DNA of 64,000 nt from an uncultured Selenomonadaceae bacterium (lineage in GTDB: Bacteria > Bacillota > Negativicutes > Selenomonadales > Selenomonadaceae), in assembly GCA_937902665.1 (NCBI GenBank), contig CALELM010000089.1:52233-116232 (forward strand), read 5' to 3'. Positions 7,578 to 15,743 of this stretch are shown piece after piece. Every line of letters begins with the position of its first letter. The first letter of the stretch is position 1. Below the pieces are notes generated by a model. The model had not been told where the DNA came from. It saw only the letters and a list, made by a program, of their open reading frames with translations, and ran no database searches. The translations under genes were made by a program, and so were the position numbers.

Positions 7578-7689
7578 GTAGGTACTCCCCGGCGGATTCA
7601 GCTACACGGGTCTGCGATTCGCGGGCCTTGTCTGCGTGAAAATGAAAAAAACAGGTTGACAAACTGACAAAAGGGAGGTGGCCGGAGGT

Positions 7690-8211
7690 ATGCCAAATGA
7701 GAAAGATTCGCGCGCGCACGTAACAGAAGAAGAAAAATTTATTTTTAACACGGCGGACACCTGCCAATTCTTTCAGATTTCCCGCGAAACTTTGTCAAGT
7801 TGGCAGAAAAAGGGCGCGCCAAAAGAGTCCCGTGGGAAATGGAACATAAAAGCCCTCATGGAATGGCGTTATACAGGGAAAAACGCTGAAAGCTCAGAAA
7901 CCCGCAAGCTGCGGGCTGAGGCTGATTTGAAAGAGGCTAAGGCGGCTCAGGAAAAAATAAAATTGGGTGTGACTCAGCAAGAATATATTCCGGCAAGTGT
8001 AATTCAGAGCGAACTTGTCCGTTTGCTGGGGAATGTCAAAAAGTCTTTGCTGTCTATGGGGCATAATATCGCGTCTGATTTGGCCGCGCTGGATCCGGAA
8101 ACGGTAACCGTGGCAAAAAAAGAGGTTGACAAGCGGATAAATGATGCACTTACAGAGCTATCAGAGGGGAGGTTATACCGTGGCAGGGCAAAGAAAAAAA
8201 CGAAAAAATGA
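7690..8211 (+). CDS. Terminase small subunit (Nu1-like)
   Basis: About 173 residues. An N-terminal winged-helix-like DNA-binding part contains NTADTCQFFQISRETLSSWQ followed by KKGAP (about residues 20-45), and a charged helical region follows, as in small terminases that recognise the packaging site. It precedes and overlaps the large subunit gene, the usual order. The start is either this ATG or an in-frame GTG four codons earlier; the GGGAGG overlapping that GTG favours the ATG. The C-terminus is Lys-rich. Confidence 0.75.
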   Translation: MPNEKDSRAHVTEEEKFIFNTADTCQFFQISRETLSSWQKKGAPKESRGKWNIKALMEWRYTGKNAESSETRKLRAEADLKEAKAAQEKIKLGVTQQEYIPASVIQSELVRLLGNVKKSLLSMGHNIASDLAALDPETVTVAKKEVDKRINDALTELSEGRLYRGRAKKKTKK

Positions 8212-10003
8212 GCTGGAATATCCGGACTGGATACTAAACGCCCTGGATGTGATGAAACCACCGGAAAAACTGACTGTATCACAGTGGGCGGATAAGTACA
8301 GGATACTGTCAGAAATGGATTCAGCCTCACCGGGGCATTGGCGAACCAGTAAAACGCCGTACCTCAGGAAGGTAATGGACACATTTAACGACGATTTTGT
8401 GCATGATATAACCTTTTGCGCCGGCACCCAGTTAGGGAAAACGAGCGCGGAGCAGAATATGATTGGTTATGCCATAGCGCAAGACCCCGGCCCTATGATT
8501 ATCGTATATCCTACGGAAAAACTGGCAAAATTCACCAGTGAAAAAAGATTGCAGCCGCTCATCACTCTAAGCCCGGACTTGCAAAAACGATACCGGGAGC
8601 GGGAAAGCAAGGATTTGGAGCTGTCTTTTGATTCTATGTATATCGCCCTTACTGGGGCAAACAGTGCGTCTGACCTTTCCAGCCGTCCGGCGCGCTATGT
8701 CATATTCGACGAAATAGACAAGTTTCCCAAATGGACGGGGGCGGAGGCTGGCCCGTTAGACCTTGCAGCGGAACGAACCAAGACATTTTATAATTACAAG
8801 ATTGTGAAAGTATCCACCCCTACACTGAAAACGGGAAATATTTGGCAGGGATGGGAAAACGCGGATATCCAGTATAAATATTTCGTCCCGTGCCATCATT
8901 GTGGCGAAATGCAGGAGCTGGAATTTAAGCAAATCAAGTTGCCGGAGGGGGCGGACGAAACCGAGGCGCGGGCGGCTGCATACTATGAGTGCAAGCATTG
9001 CCACGAGATTGTGGACGATAGGTATAAGCCTCAGATGCTAAAGGATGGAGAATGGCGCGGGGAAAAGAAATGCAAGGGCCGTGCTCATAAAGTGGGATTT
9101 CACCTAAACAGCTTATATTCACCGTGGCTGAGTTTTGGGGATGTTGCTGCAAAATTTGTGGCAAGCAAGAATGACCCGCCACTGCTCATGAACTTTATCA
9201 ACTCATGGCTTGCGGAGCCGTGGGAAGATAAGTCCAGCCGGATGCAATCGGATGTTATCATGGAAAAACAACTGCCGTATGAGCGCGGAACTATGCCGCC
9301 GGAGGCGCAACTGCTGACCGTGGGCATAGATGTGCAGCTGGATCATTTTTGGTTTGCTATCAGAGCATGGGGGCCGCACCTTACTAGCTGGCTAGTCGAT
9401 TATGGGCGGCTGGAAACATGGGCTGACGTTGAGGTGATGCTGGATAGGAACTACCCGGATACAAACGGCGAAATCCACAACATAAACCTTGCCTGCATGG
9501 ACTCAGGGTACAACACGGATGAAGTATTTGCCTTTTGTGCTCACCATTTAGGCCTAGTGGTGCCTACCAAGGGCGCAAGTAACCCGCTCAAATCACGCTA
9601 CCAAGTGAGTATCATAGACAAATCAACAGGCTTTGGCCTACGCCAATATCTCATGGATACCAACCAGCTAAAGAATTTCATTGCCTCACGTATGGGGATA
9701 GACCCAGGGGCGGCGGGGAGCTGGAACGTGTACCGAGGTATTGACCGCGAGTATTGCGACCAAATTTGCAGTGAGCAGAAAGTGGAGCATAAGGACAAAA
9801 AAGGCCACGTAACTACAGGATGGGAGAAAATAGGCAGTCATGTAGCAAATCACTTGCTTGACTGTGAGACAAATAATGCCCTTGCCGCTGAAATCTTAGG
9901 CGTGCGCTATCTCATGGAGCCGGAAGAAGAAACGGAAAAAACGCAACCGGCTGCGGATAGTAAGGATGATAATTGGCTGGGTGTGGATGATAATTGGCTA
10001 TAA
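8180..10003 (+). CDS. Terminase large subunit (GpA-like)
   Basis: The ATPase/nuclease motor that packages DNA. The first third has a Walker A-like AGTQLGKTS near residue 85 and a Walker B-like RYVIFDEIDKFP near residue 175. A zinc-finger-like insertion with CHHCG and CKHCH follows, and a nuclease half begins around VGIDVQLDHFW. These features and the ~600-residue length fit the lambda gpA family. The GTG start sits seven bases after GGGGAGG, inside the end of the small subunit gene. The C-terminal tail contains palindrome copy 4 (TQPAAD) followed by the repeated DDNWLGVDDNWL. Confidence 0.9.
   Translation: MAGQRKKRKNELEYPDWILNALDVMKPPEKLTVSQWADKYRILSEMDSASPGHWRTSKTPYLRKVMDTFNDDFVHDITFCAGTQLGKTSAEQNMIGYAIAQDPGPMIIVYPTEKLAKFTSEKRLQPLITLSPDLQKRYRERESKDLELSFDSMYIALTGANSASDLSSRPARYVIFDEIDKFPKWTGAEAGPLDLAAERTKTFYNYKIVKVSTPTLKTGNIWQGWENADIQYKYFVPCHHCGEMQELEFKQIKLPEGADETEARAAAYYECKHCHEIVDDRYKPQMLKDGEWRGEKKCKGRAHKVGFHLNSLYSPWLSFGDVAAKFVASKNDPPLLMNFINSWLAEPWEDKSSRMQSDVIMEKQLPYERGTMPPEAQLLTVGIDVQLDHFWFAIRAWGPHLTSWLVDYGRLETWADVEVMLDRNYPDTNGEIHNINLACMDSGYNTDEVFAFCAHHLGLVVPTKGASNPLKSRYQVSIIDKSTGFGLRQYLMDTNQLKNFIASRMGIDPGAAGSWNVYRGIDREYCDQICSEQKVEHKDKKGHVTTGWEKIGSHVANHLLDCETNNALAAEILGVRYLMEPEEETEKTQPAADSKDDNWLGVDDNWL
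9941..9956. repeat. Dispersed palindrome variant, copy 4
   Basis: ACGCAACCGGCTGCGG, differing from copies 1-3 at two positions, in frame near the 3' end of the large terminase gene and encoding TQPAA. Copies 5 and 6 are identical to it over these 16 bases. Confidence 0.75.
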
Positions 10004-10034
10004 GGGAGGTTAAAAAGATGGTAAACAAAACTGT

Positions 10035-10064
10035 TTGACAACTCAAAGCCAAAAGTGATATTAT
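10035..10064 (+). promoter_or_regulatory. Sigma70-type promoter of RNA unit 2
   Basis: TTGACA (10035-10040), an 18-bp spacer ending AGTGA, then TATTAT (10059-10064). The layout equals the promoter at 7130. A six-codon frame behind GGGAGG (10018-10038) runs into the -35 box and may be a remnant. Confidence 0.65.
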
Positions 10065-10070
10065 TAGGGC

Positions 10071-10118
10071 ATAGAAGTGTATCTACTGGCCACTTGCAGC
10101 AATGCAGGTGGCCTTTTC
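10071..10118 (+). ncRNA. Candidate ~48-nt structured RNA, unit 2
   Basis: From the predicted start A the RNA forms TAGA-AGTGTA-TCTA (10072-10085), then an 11-bp stem GGCCACTTGCA / TGCAGGTGGCC (10088-10098 with 10103-10113) closed by a GCAA tetraloop and followed by TTTTC. The small stem differs from unit 1 by G-C to A-T with pairing kept. The unit lies between the large terminase gene and the gpW-like gene. Confidence 0.5.
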
Positions 10119-10159
10119 TAGTGCAATTCTTTAAGATAACGGGAAAGGAGGTGACCAAT

Positions 10160-10372
10160 TTGGAGGAAATCGAAGTTTTAAAGGTGCAACTGGAGAATGT
10201 GCGGGCGGCTATTATGGCCATTGAGACAGGGGCGCAAGATTATCAGATAGCAAACCGGCGGATTACCAAGGCTGACCTTGCCACCCTGTATAAGCGGGAA
10301 ACAAGCCTAAAGAAACAAATTGCACAGCTATCAGGCAATGACTTGTATTTCGCTGAATTGGGGCGCGTATGA
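10160..10372 (+). CDS. gpW-like head-tail joining protein
   Basis: Seventy residues, starting at TTG five bases after a nearly perfect AAAGGAGGTGA. The sequence is a helical hairpin with the motif YQIANRRITKADLATLYK near the middle, typical of lambda gpW / DUF6148-like joiners that lie between large terminase and portal genes. It would help seal the portal after packaging. The stop overlaps the portal start (ATGA). Confidence 0.7.
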   Translation: MEEIEVLKVQLENVRAAIMAIETGAQDYQIANRRITKADLATLYKRETSLKKQIAQLSGNDLYFAELGRV

Positions 10373-11880
10373 TTAAGCTACTGGAAAAAGCCATAGCGGC
10401 AATATCCCCACAATGGGCTTGCCAGCGTGCATTTTACGCGGAAAGCCTACGAGCCTATGAGGCCGGAGAGGTAAACCGGTTCAATGATGGATGGCTGCCG
10501 GTGAACACCGACACGGAAAACACAGACAAAACCCAGCGGGATTTAATCAAAGCCCGTGCCCGTTATCTTGAAGATAATAGCGATATAGCCGGGGCGGCCA
10601 TTGGCGGCATTATCCGCAATGTGGTAGGCACTGGCATTAAGCCACAAGCACGGACGGGTAACGACGAACTGAATAAGCAGATAGAAAGCCTTTGGGAAGA
10701 ATGGACAAGGGCAGAAAACTGCGACATTACGGGCCAGCAAACCTTTGAGGAATTGCAGGCCCTTTTATTACGCCGGAAAATCGTTGACGGAGAGATACTG
10801 ATCAAGAAAACCGTAAGTAAACAGGGAAAATTCCCGCTGAAATTGCAGGTTATCAAGTCGGATTTACTCAGTCAGTACATGCTCACGGCCAAAACGGGCA
10901 ATGTTATCCGCTCAGGTGTGGAACTGGATGCCCACTTAAGGCCATTGGCTTACTGGATAGACAAGAAAAGCCCTGACGGATTTATTCAGTATGACCCGGA
11001 CAGGATAGCCGCCGGGGAAATAATCCATCTTTGGACACGTAAACACCCTGACCAAATCCGTGGTATTTCCGACCTTGCGCCGATTATAAAGCGGTTGAAG
11101 GATACCCAAGACTATTTGGACGCTGAAACTGTGGCGGCACGTATTGCAGCATGTTTTTCCGTGCTCATCACCACAGAAACAGGGACAGCGGGGGCGGTTG
11201 GCCGTATCGGCAATACCAAAGACCCGGAGGGCAAAAAATTGCAGTCATTGCGGCCCGGTATGATTAAATACCTTGCCCCAGGGGAGAAGGTGGAAACCGT
11301 CAGTCCTTCACGTGGTATGGCCAACACAAAGGACTATATCAGTATTCAGGAGCGGCTTGCAGGTGCAGGGCTGGGGCTTTCCTATGAGCTTATGAGCCGG
11401 GATTTCAACAAGGCCAGCTTTTCAAGTGCCCGTCAAGGCATGCTGGAGGATAGGAAAACATTTGAACCTATGCAGGATTACCTTGCGGCACATTTGTGTG
11501 CGCCTGTATACCGGGAGTGGTTGGATTTGTGCGTAATGGCGGGGCTTATCAATATTCCGGACTACGCGCAAAACCGCGAGAAATACCAGCGGTGTGATTG
11601 GGTAACACCCGGATGGGCGTGGATCGACCCGTCAAAAGAAGTTGCAGCGGATATCAACGCCCTGCAAAATGCCGGCAAAACCTTGTCCCAATGGTGTGCA
11701 GAGCGAGGGTATGATTGGCGTGAGCAGCTGGAGCAGATGGCCTTAGAGAAAGAAACGGCTGAGTCTATGGGATTAAAGCTGGCAATTCATACGCCTATCA
11801 CGGTACAGGCCGCACAAAGTAACCATGTCAAAAATGACGATGATGGAGGAGAAGATAATGACGATGAAACCGAAGAGTAG
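10369..11880 (+). CDS. Portal protein (lambda gpB family)
   Basis: A 503-residue portal protein, the dodecameric ring through which DNA enters the head. Typical lambda-type features include the N-terminal RARYLEDNSDIAGAAIGGII segment, a WLDLC region, and the C-terminal WCAERGYDWREQLEQ helix that closes this family. Length and order (terminase, gpW, portal, protease/capsid) agree. Its 3' end overlaps the protease-capsid gene. Confidence 0.9.
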   Translation: MIKLLEKAIAAISPQWACQRAFYAESLRAYEAGEVNRFNDGWLPVNTDTENTDKTQRDLIKARARYLEDNSDIAGAAIGGIIRNVVGTGIKPQARTGNDELNKQIESLWEEWTRAENCDITGQQTFEELQALLLRRKIVDGEILIKKTVSKQGKFPLKLQVIKSDLLSQYMLTAKTGNVIRSGVELDAHLRPLAYWIDKKSPDGFIQYDPDRIAAGEIIHLWTRKHPDQIRGISDLAPIIKRLKDTQDYLDAETVAARIAACFSVLITTETGTAGAVGRIGNTKDPEGKKLQSLRPGMIKYLAPGEKVETVSPSRGMANTKDYISIQERLAGAGLGLSYELMSRDFNKASFSSARQGMLEDRKTFEPMQDYLAAHLCAPVYREWLDLCVMAGLINIPDYAQNREKYQRCDWVTPGWAWIDPSKEVAADINALQNAGKTLSQWCAERGYDWREQLEQMALEKETAESMGLKLAIHTPITVQAAQSNHVKNDDDGGEDNDDETEE

Positions 11881-13729
11881 GAATGAACCACAAAACCGTG
11901 ACCTTTTTGGCACACTGTCCTTGCGTGAGGTAGGGGAGGGCGGCGAAGATAGCCGTATTGTAGACCTTTCACTATCCAGCGAGGAGCCGTACATCCGGTG
12001 GTTTGGAAAGGAAATCCTAAGCCACGACGAGGGAGCTATTGATTTAACCCGGTTGCAGGAGTTGGGTGTAATGCTTTTCAACCATGACCGGGATTCAGTC
12101 ATAGGTAAAATTCTTTCCGTGGGACTGGATAAGGACGAGCGCAAACTGAGGGCAAGCGTGCAGTTCGACAAGGACGAAGAAAGCGACAAGATTTATCAGA
12201 AAGTCAAAAGCGGAACCCTTAAAGGCGTGTCGGTTGGCTATATGGTAAACGTATGGGAAGATGTGGCAGAAGGTGCCACGAGTACAGACGGGCGGTTTAC
12301 AGGCCCTTGTTCGGTAGCTACACGCTGGACACCTTACGAATTGTCCATAGTGTCTATTCCTGCTGATGCCACGGTGGGGGTAGGCCGTAGTTTAGAAAAT
12401 CAGGATTTAGAGAATGGAGATGTAAAGATGAAAGATCAGAATACGCCTCAGGTAACGCCGGAAAAGCCTCAGGTAAACGAAAATGAAGCCCGTGAGGCTG
12501 GCATAATGGCAGAGCGTCAGCGGGTGCAGGAAATCGGTGCCCTTTGCCGTCAGTTTGGCATTGATGGTGAAAAGTTCATCAATGATGGTATGACGGTTGA
12601 AGCCGCGCGGGCGGCAGTTCTTGACCAGCTGGCTAATGAGCGTCAGGGGCAGAATGTGACCGTACAGGTGGATGAAATGGACAAGTTCCGTGCCGCTGCT
12701 ACGGATGGCCTGGCAATGCGTGCCGGCCTGCATTTGGACAAACCTGCTGCAGGTGCCGGTGATTTTCGTGGTAAGCGTATGTTACGCCTTGCCGCTGAAT
12801 GCATAGAACGTGAGAAAAACGGCAATACCAGCAACATGGATGATGAAACTCTTGTACGTGAGGCATTGACTGGCACGGGGGCATTTCCGGGCATTCTGTC
12901 CAATGTGGCGAATAAGTCCATGGCTCAGGCATATCAGGAAGCCCCAACGACTTACCAACTGTGGACGGCTAAAGGCAGCAACTCTGACTTTAAGCAGGCA
13001 ACCCGTTACCGCCTGAGTGAGGCAGACGAGCTGGAAAAGGTGAACGAAAACGGCGAATTTAAGCATGGTTCGCTGACGGAAAAAAGCGTATCTGCTACCG
13101 TGGCAACCTACGGCAAAACTTTTTCCCTCACCCGTCAGGCTATTATCAACGACGATATGGGCGCACTCAAAACCCTGCCGTCCATTTACGGCGCGGCTTG
13201 CCGTCGTATGATTAACAAGATGGTTTATGCCGTCCTGACTGACAACCCCACCATTGAAGGTGCTGCACTCTTCCATGCAAATCATGGTAACTTGCAGACA
13301 CAGGCCCTTACCGTGGCAGGTTTGGGCAAGATTAAAGCAGCTATGGCTAAGCAGAAAAACATTGGCGGCAAGGAGTTCTTGAATATTCAGCCCGCTTACC
13401 TGATTGTGCCGGTGGATTTGGAAGTGGAAGCGGCCCAGCTTATCAACTCTGTGGTTGACCCGTCCAAGAACAACGCCGCAATTAACCCGTTTGCTAACAA
13501 GCTGAGCGTGGTTGCAGATCCGGAACTTTCCGCAAACAATGTGTTCTACATGGCCGCCGCGCCGGGGATTGTGCCCACTATCGAAGTAACAAGTTTGAAC
13601 GGCAACGAAACGCCGACAATGGAAAGCGCGGTGCAGTTTGATACGCTGGGTATCAAGTGGCGTATTTACCATGATGTGGGTGTAAACCTGCTTGATTTCC
13701 GTGGTATTCAGAAAAGCACGATTAGCTGA
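11858..13729 (+). CDS. Prohead protease-major capsid protein fusion
   Basis: One continuous frame carries a prohead protease (about residues 1-170) and a major capsid protein (about residues 260-623). Protease signs are the catalytic-type His in MLFNHDRDS and Ser in KGVSVGYMVN, as in the U35 family. A polar, scaffold-like linker (residues about 190-260) contains Pro-rich and Glu-rich stretches. The capsid half has LVREALTGTGAFPGILSNV and TYGKTFSLTRQAIINDD, typical of Mu/HK97-like shells. I start it at the ATG after GGAGGAG. An internal ATG at 12428, eight bases after GGAG, could yield a separate scaffold-capsid product. Confidence 0.85.
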   Translation: MTMKPKSRNEPQNRDLFGTLSLREVGEGGEDSRIVDLSLSSEEPYIRWFGKEILSHDEGAIDLTRLQELGVMLFNHDRDSVIGKILSVGLDKDERKLRASVQFDKDEESDKIYQKVKSGTLKGVSVGYMVNVWEDVAEGATSTDGRFTGPCSVATRWTPYELSIVSIPADATVGVGRSLENQDLENGDVKMKDQNTPQVTPEKPQVNENEAREAGIMAERQRVQEIGALCRQFGIDGEKFINDGMTVEAARAAVLDQLANERQGQNVTVQVDEMDKFRAAATDGLAMRAGLHLDKPAAGAGDFRGKRMLRLAAECIEREKNGNTSNMDDETLVREALTGTGAFPGILSNVANKSMAQAYQEAPTTYQLWTAKGSNSDFKQATRYRLSEADELEKVNENGEFKHGSLTEKSVSATVATYGKTFSLTRQAIINDDMGALKTLPSIYGAACRRMINKMVYAVLTDNPTIEGAALFHANHGNLQTQALTVAGLGKIKAAMAKQKNIGGKEFLNIQPAYLIVPVDLEVEAAQLINSVVDPSKNNAAINPFANKLSVVADPELSANNVFYMAAAPGIVPTIEVTSLNGNETPTMESAVQFDTLGIKWRIYHDVGVNLLDFRGIQKSTIS

Positions 13730-13749
13730 TTAAGGAGAAGGTGAAACAA

Positions 13750-14082
13750 ATGGCAAAAGCAACTTTTGTGCAGAAAGGCGATAATATCGACTACACCGCC
13801 GGCGCGGATATCGCGTACATGGATGTGGTGGCCCTCACGGATCGCATTGGTGTAGCCCTGGAAAACATTGCTAACGGTGCCACGGGCACGGTAACGCTGA
13901 CGGGTGTATTTGATTTCCCAGCAGCAACCGGAAGCGGCAAAGGCTTGACGGTAGGACAGAAAGTATATTGGGATACCACCAACAGCGTCATTACACCAAC
14001 GGCAACGGATAATATCTTTGCAGGGTACGCCGTAGCGGCCAAAACCACCACTGCGGAAGTGGCCCGCGTGCGGATTGACTAA
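13750..14082 (+). CDS. DUF2190-type capsid cement (decoration) protein
   Basis: A 110-residue protein with the typical features of the capsid cement family: an N-terminal AKATFVQKGDNIDYTAGADI, a repeated Gly/Val-rich beta pattern, and GQKVYWDTTN. It would bind the outside of the capsid lattice to stabilise it. Gene order right after the capsid gene supports this. The ATG follows AAGGAG at normal spacing; an in-frame GTG three codons earlier is less likely. Confidence 0.75.
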   Translation: MAKATFVQKGDNIDYTAGADIAYMDVVALTDRIGVALENIANGATGTVTLTGVFDFPAATGSGKGLTVGQKVYWDTTNSVITPTATDNIFAGYAVAAKTTTAEVARVRID

Positions 14083-14083
14083 A

Positions 14084-14431
14084 ATGGGATTCAAGGATAT
14101 GGTGGCGGCGGATATTTCCACCGTTTTCCTGAACCCTGACGAGTTCGGGGAGACTCACAACCTCAATGGCACGAACTGCGTGTGTGTGATTTCCGGAGAC
14201 GAAACAGACAAGCGGAGCGCGGCATTGTTAGACAGCAGGCGAACCCCGGACGGCCTAAGCGGCGACTTTGTTACTGTATGCGTGAAAGCGTCGGATTTGC
14301 CCAATATCCCTAAGATGGGGGCAAATTTCAAGGTAGATGGCAAACTCTACAAGGTGGATACATGCACCAATGATATGGGTATGCTGACCATGACGCTGGG
14401 GGCGTACAGGATGGGAGTGCCTTTAAGATGA
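14084..14431 (+). CDS. Head-tail joining protein, gpFII-like position
   Basis: A 115-residue, beta-rich protein located where head completion proteins lie. The sequence (NGTNCVCVISGDETDKRSA, later KVDGKLYKVDTCTNDMG) resembles lambda FII-like / ATP-binding-sugar-transporter-like head-tail joiners, but the match is weak. It overlaps the next gene by four bases. Confidence 0.5.
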   Translation: MGFKDMVAADISTVFLNPDEFGETHNLNGTNCVCVISGDETDKRSAALLDSRRTPDGLSGDFVTVCVKASDLPNIPKMGANFKVDGKLYKVDTCTNDMGMLTMTLGAYRMGVPLR

Positions 14432-14991
14432 TTCAGATAGATGCAAGAGACCTGCAAAAAGCCCACCAGCTATTAGCAGGGATTCCAGGGGCGGCAGATA
14501 AAGCCGCTAAAACAGCTATACGCAAGAGTATTCGCGGAGCAAAACGGGACGCAACCCAAAAGGCACGGGAACGCTACACGATAAAGTCAGGCTATGTGAC
14601 AAAAACAATAAAGTTTTCGTTCCCGGCGGGCGGTGCGGTAATGACTTCAAAGGGGCGCGTCAATGATTTGGCGTATTTCCGCACAAATCCCAAGAGCGTA
14701 CCAAAGAAAAGACCACCGACAGGTAAATACCTGTACAGTCAGGTGGTGAAAGGGCAGGGCGGCACCATTGCCCACGCTTTTCTTGCAAAAATGAAAAGTG
14801 GGCACGTTGGTGTATTCCGGCGAACTGCCGGCAATGACAGCTTGCCAATAAACAAGCTGAGTGGCCCATCTACACCGCAAATGCTGGAAAGCCCAACGGT
14901 GCGGGACTATATCGAAAAGCGTATACAGGAACGGCTTGCGTCAAATATCGAGCATGAAGTAAACGCCTTTTTGATGGGGTATAGACGATGA
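14428..14991 (+). CDS. Minor tail protein Z-like neck protein
   Basis: The N-terminal region (AADKAAKTAIRKSIRGAKRD then ARERYTIKSGYV) is typical of the prophage minor tail protein Z family, a neck/tail completion protein. The 187-residue length agrees. It overlaps both neighbours by a few bases, so the neck genes are translationally coupled. Confidence 0.7.
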   Translation: MIQIDARDLQKAHQLLAGIPGAADKAAKTAIRKSIRGAKRDATQKARERYTIKSGYVTKTIKFSFPAGGAVMTSKGRVNDLAYFRTNPKSVPKKRPPTGKYLYSQVVKGQGGTIAHAFLAKMKSGHVGVFRRTAGNDSLPINKLSGPSTPQMLESPTVRDYIEKRIQERLASNIEHEVNAFLMGYRR

Positions 14992-15464
14992 TACCAACAA
15001 TGTTAGTAAAATCGGTGGCCAAACAAGTACGGGAGGCCACCAAACTTTATAAAATGCAAGCTGAGGGGCAGGAAGATAAGCCCGTGACCGTATACGAGCA
15101 GCATATTCCGGATGAAGAATATGATAACGATACATATTACCCATACGTGATTGTTTCTTGTCAAAATGTGGAAGATATAGAAGATGGCTCAAAGGCCACC
15201 ATTGGCCTGACTATCGGCGTATACGGGCAGGATAAACTGGCATGGATGGACATGCTTTCTATCATGGAGCGGATCAGGCAGCGGCTTTTATTGGTTCGCC
15301 TGCTGGATGATATGTTTAGGCTTATACTACCTACGAAGTTTGAAACCATTGAAAACCAGCCATATCCATTTTGGTTTGGCTATGGGACTCTTGTCTATCA
15401 GATACCACAGCCAAACGCCAAAATGGCTATGAAACTAAATGCGATTATGGAGGAGGATAAATAA
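14988..15464 (+). CDS. Tail terminator-like protein (158 aa)
   Basis: Unrecognised by sequence, but its position between the gpZ-like gene and the sheath gene, and its mixed alpha/beta pattern with a helical N-terminus and a central PYVIVSCQNVEDIEDGSKAT strand region, fit a tail terminator or tail completion protein. It overlaps its neighbours at both ends. Confidence 0.45.
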   Translation: MIPTMLVKSVAKQVREATKLYKMQAEGQEDKPVTVYEQHIPDEEYDNDTYYPYVIVSCQNVEDIEDGSKATIGLTIGVYGQDKLAWMDMLSIMERIRQRLLLVRLLDDMFRLILPTKFETIENQPYPFWFGYGTLVYQIPQPNAKMAMKLNAIMEEDK

Positions 15465-15739
15465 TGGCTGAGAAAAAGACGGCGGAAAAGAAAGCCGCCA
15501 CTACTACCACCAAGAAAGCAACGGTGTATGTTGGGCCTAACCGCTTAACGGAAGGGCTGAAACAGTACACGGTATACCGTGGTGATGTATCAGAGTTGGT
15601 AAAGGGATACAGCGAGAGATACAAAAATATTTCCCGTCTCTTTGTTCCAGTAGCGGAACTGGATACCGCAATGGCGGATATCAAAAAGCAGGGTACACCG
15701 CTTTACCTGGCATTTAACGAGGTTAAGAGAGGAGAGTAA
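15464..15739 (+). CDS. Small Lys/Ala-rich protein upstream of sheath
   Basis: A 91-residue protein with a low-complexity N-terminus (AEKKTAEKKAATTTTKK) and a short globular part. Small proteins of this kind commonly precede sheath genes in Firmicutes myophages, but the function is not known. It shares one base with the preceding stop and has GGAGGA as ribosome binding site. Confidence 0.5.
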   Translation: MAEKKTAEKKAATTTTKKATVYVGPNRLTEGLKQYTVYRGDVSELVKGYSERYKNISRLFVPVAELDTAMADIKKQGTPLYLAFNEVKRGE

Positions 15740-15743
15740 GTAA

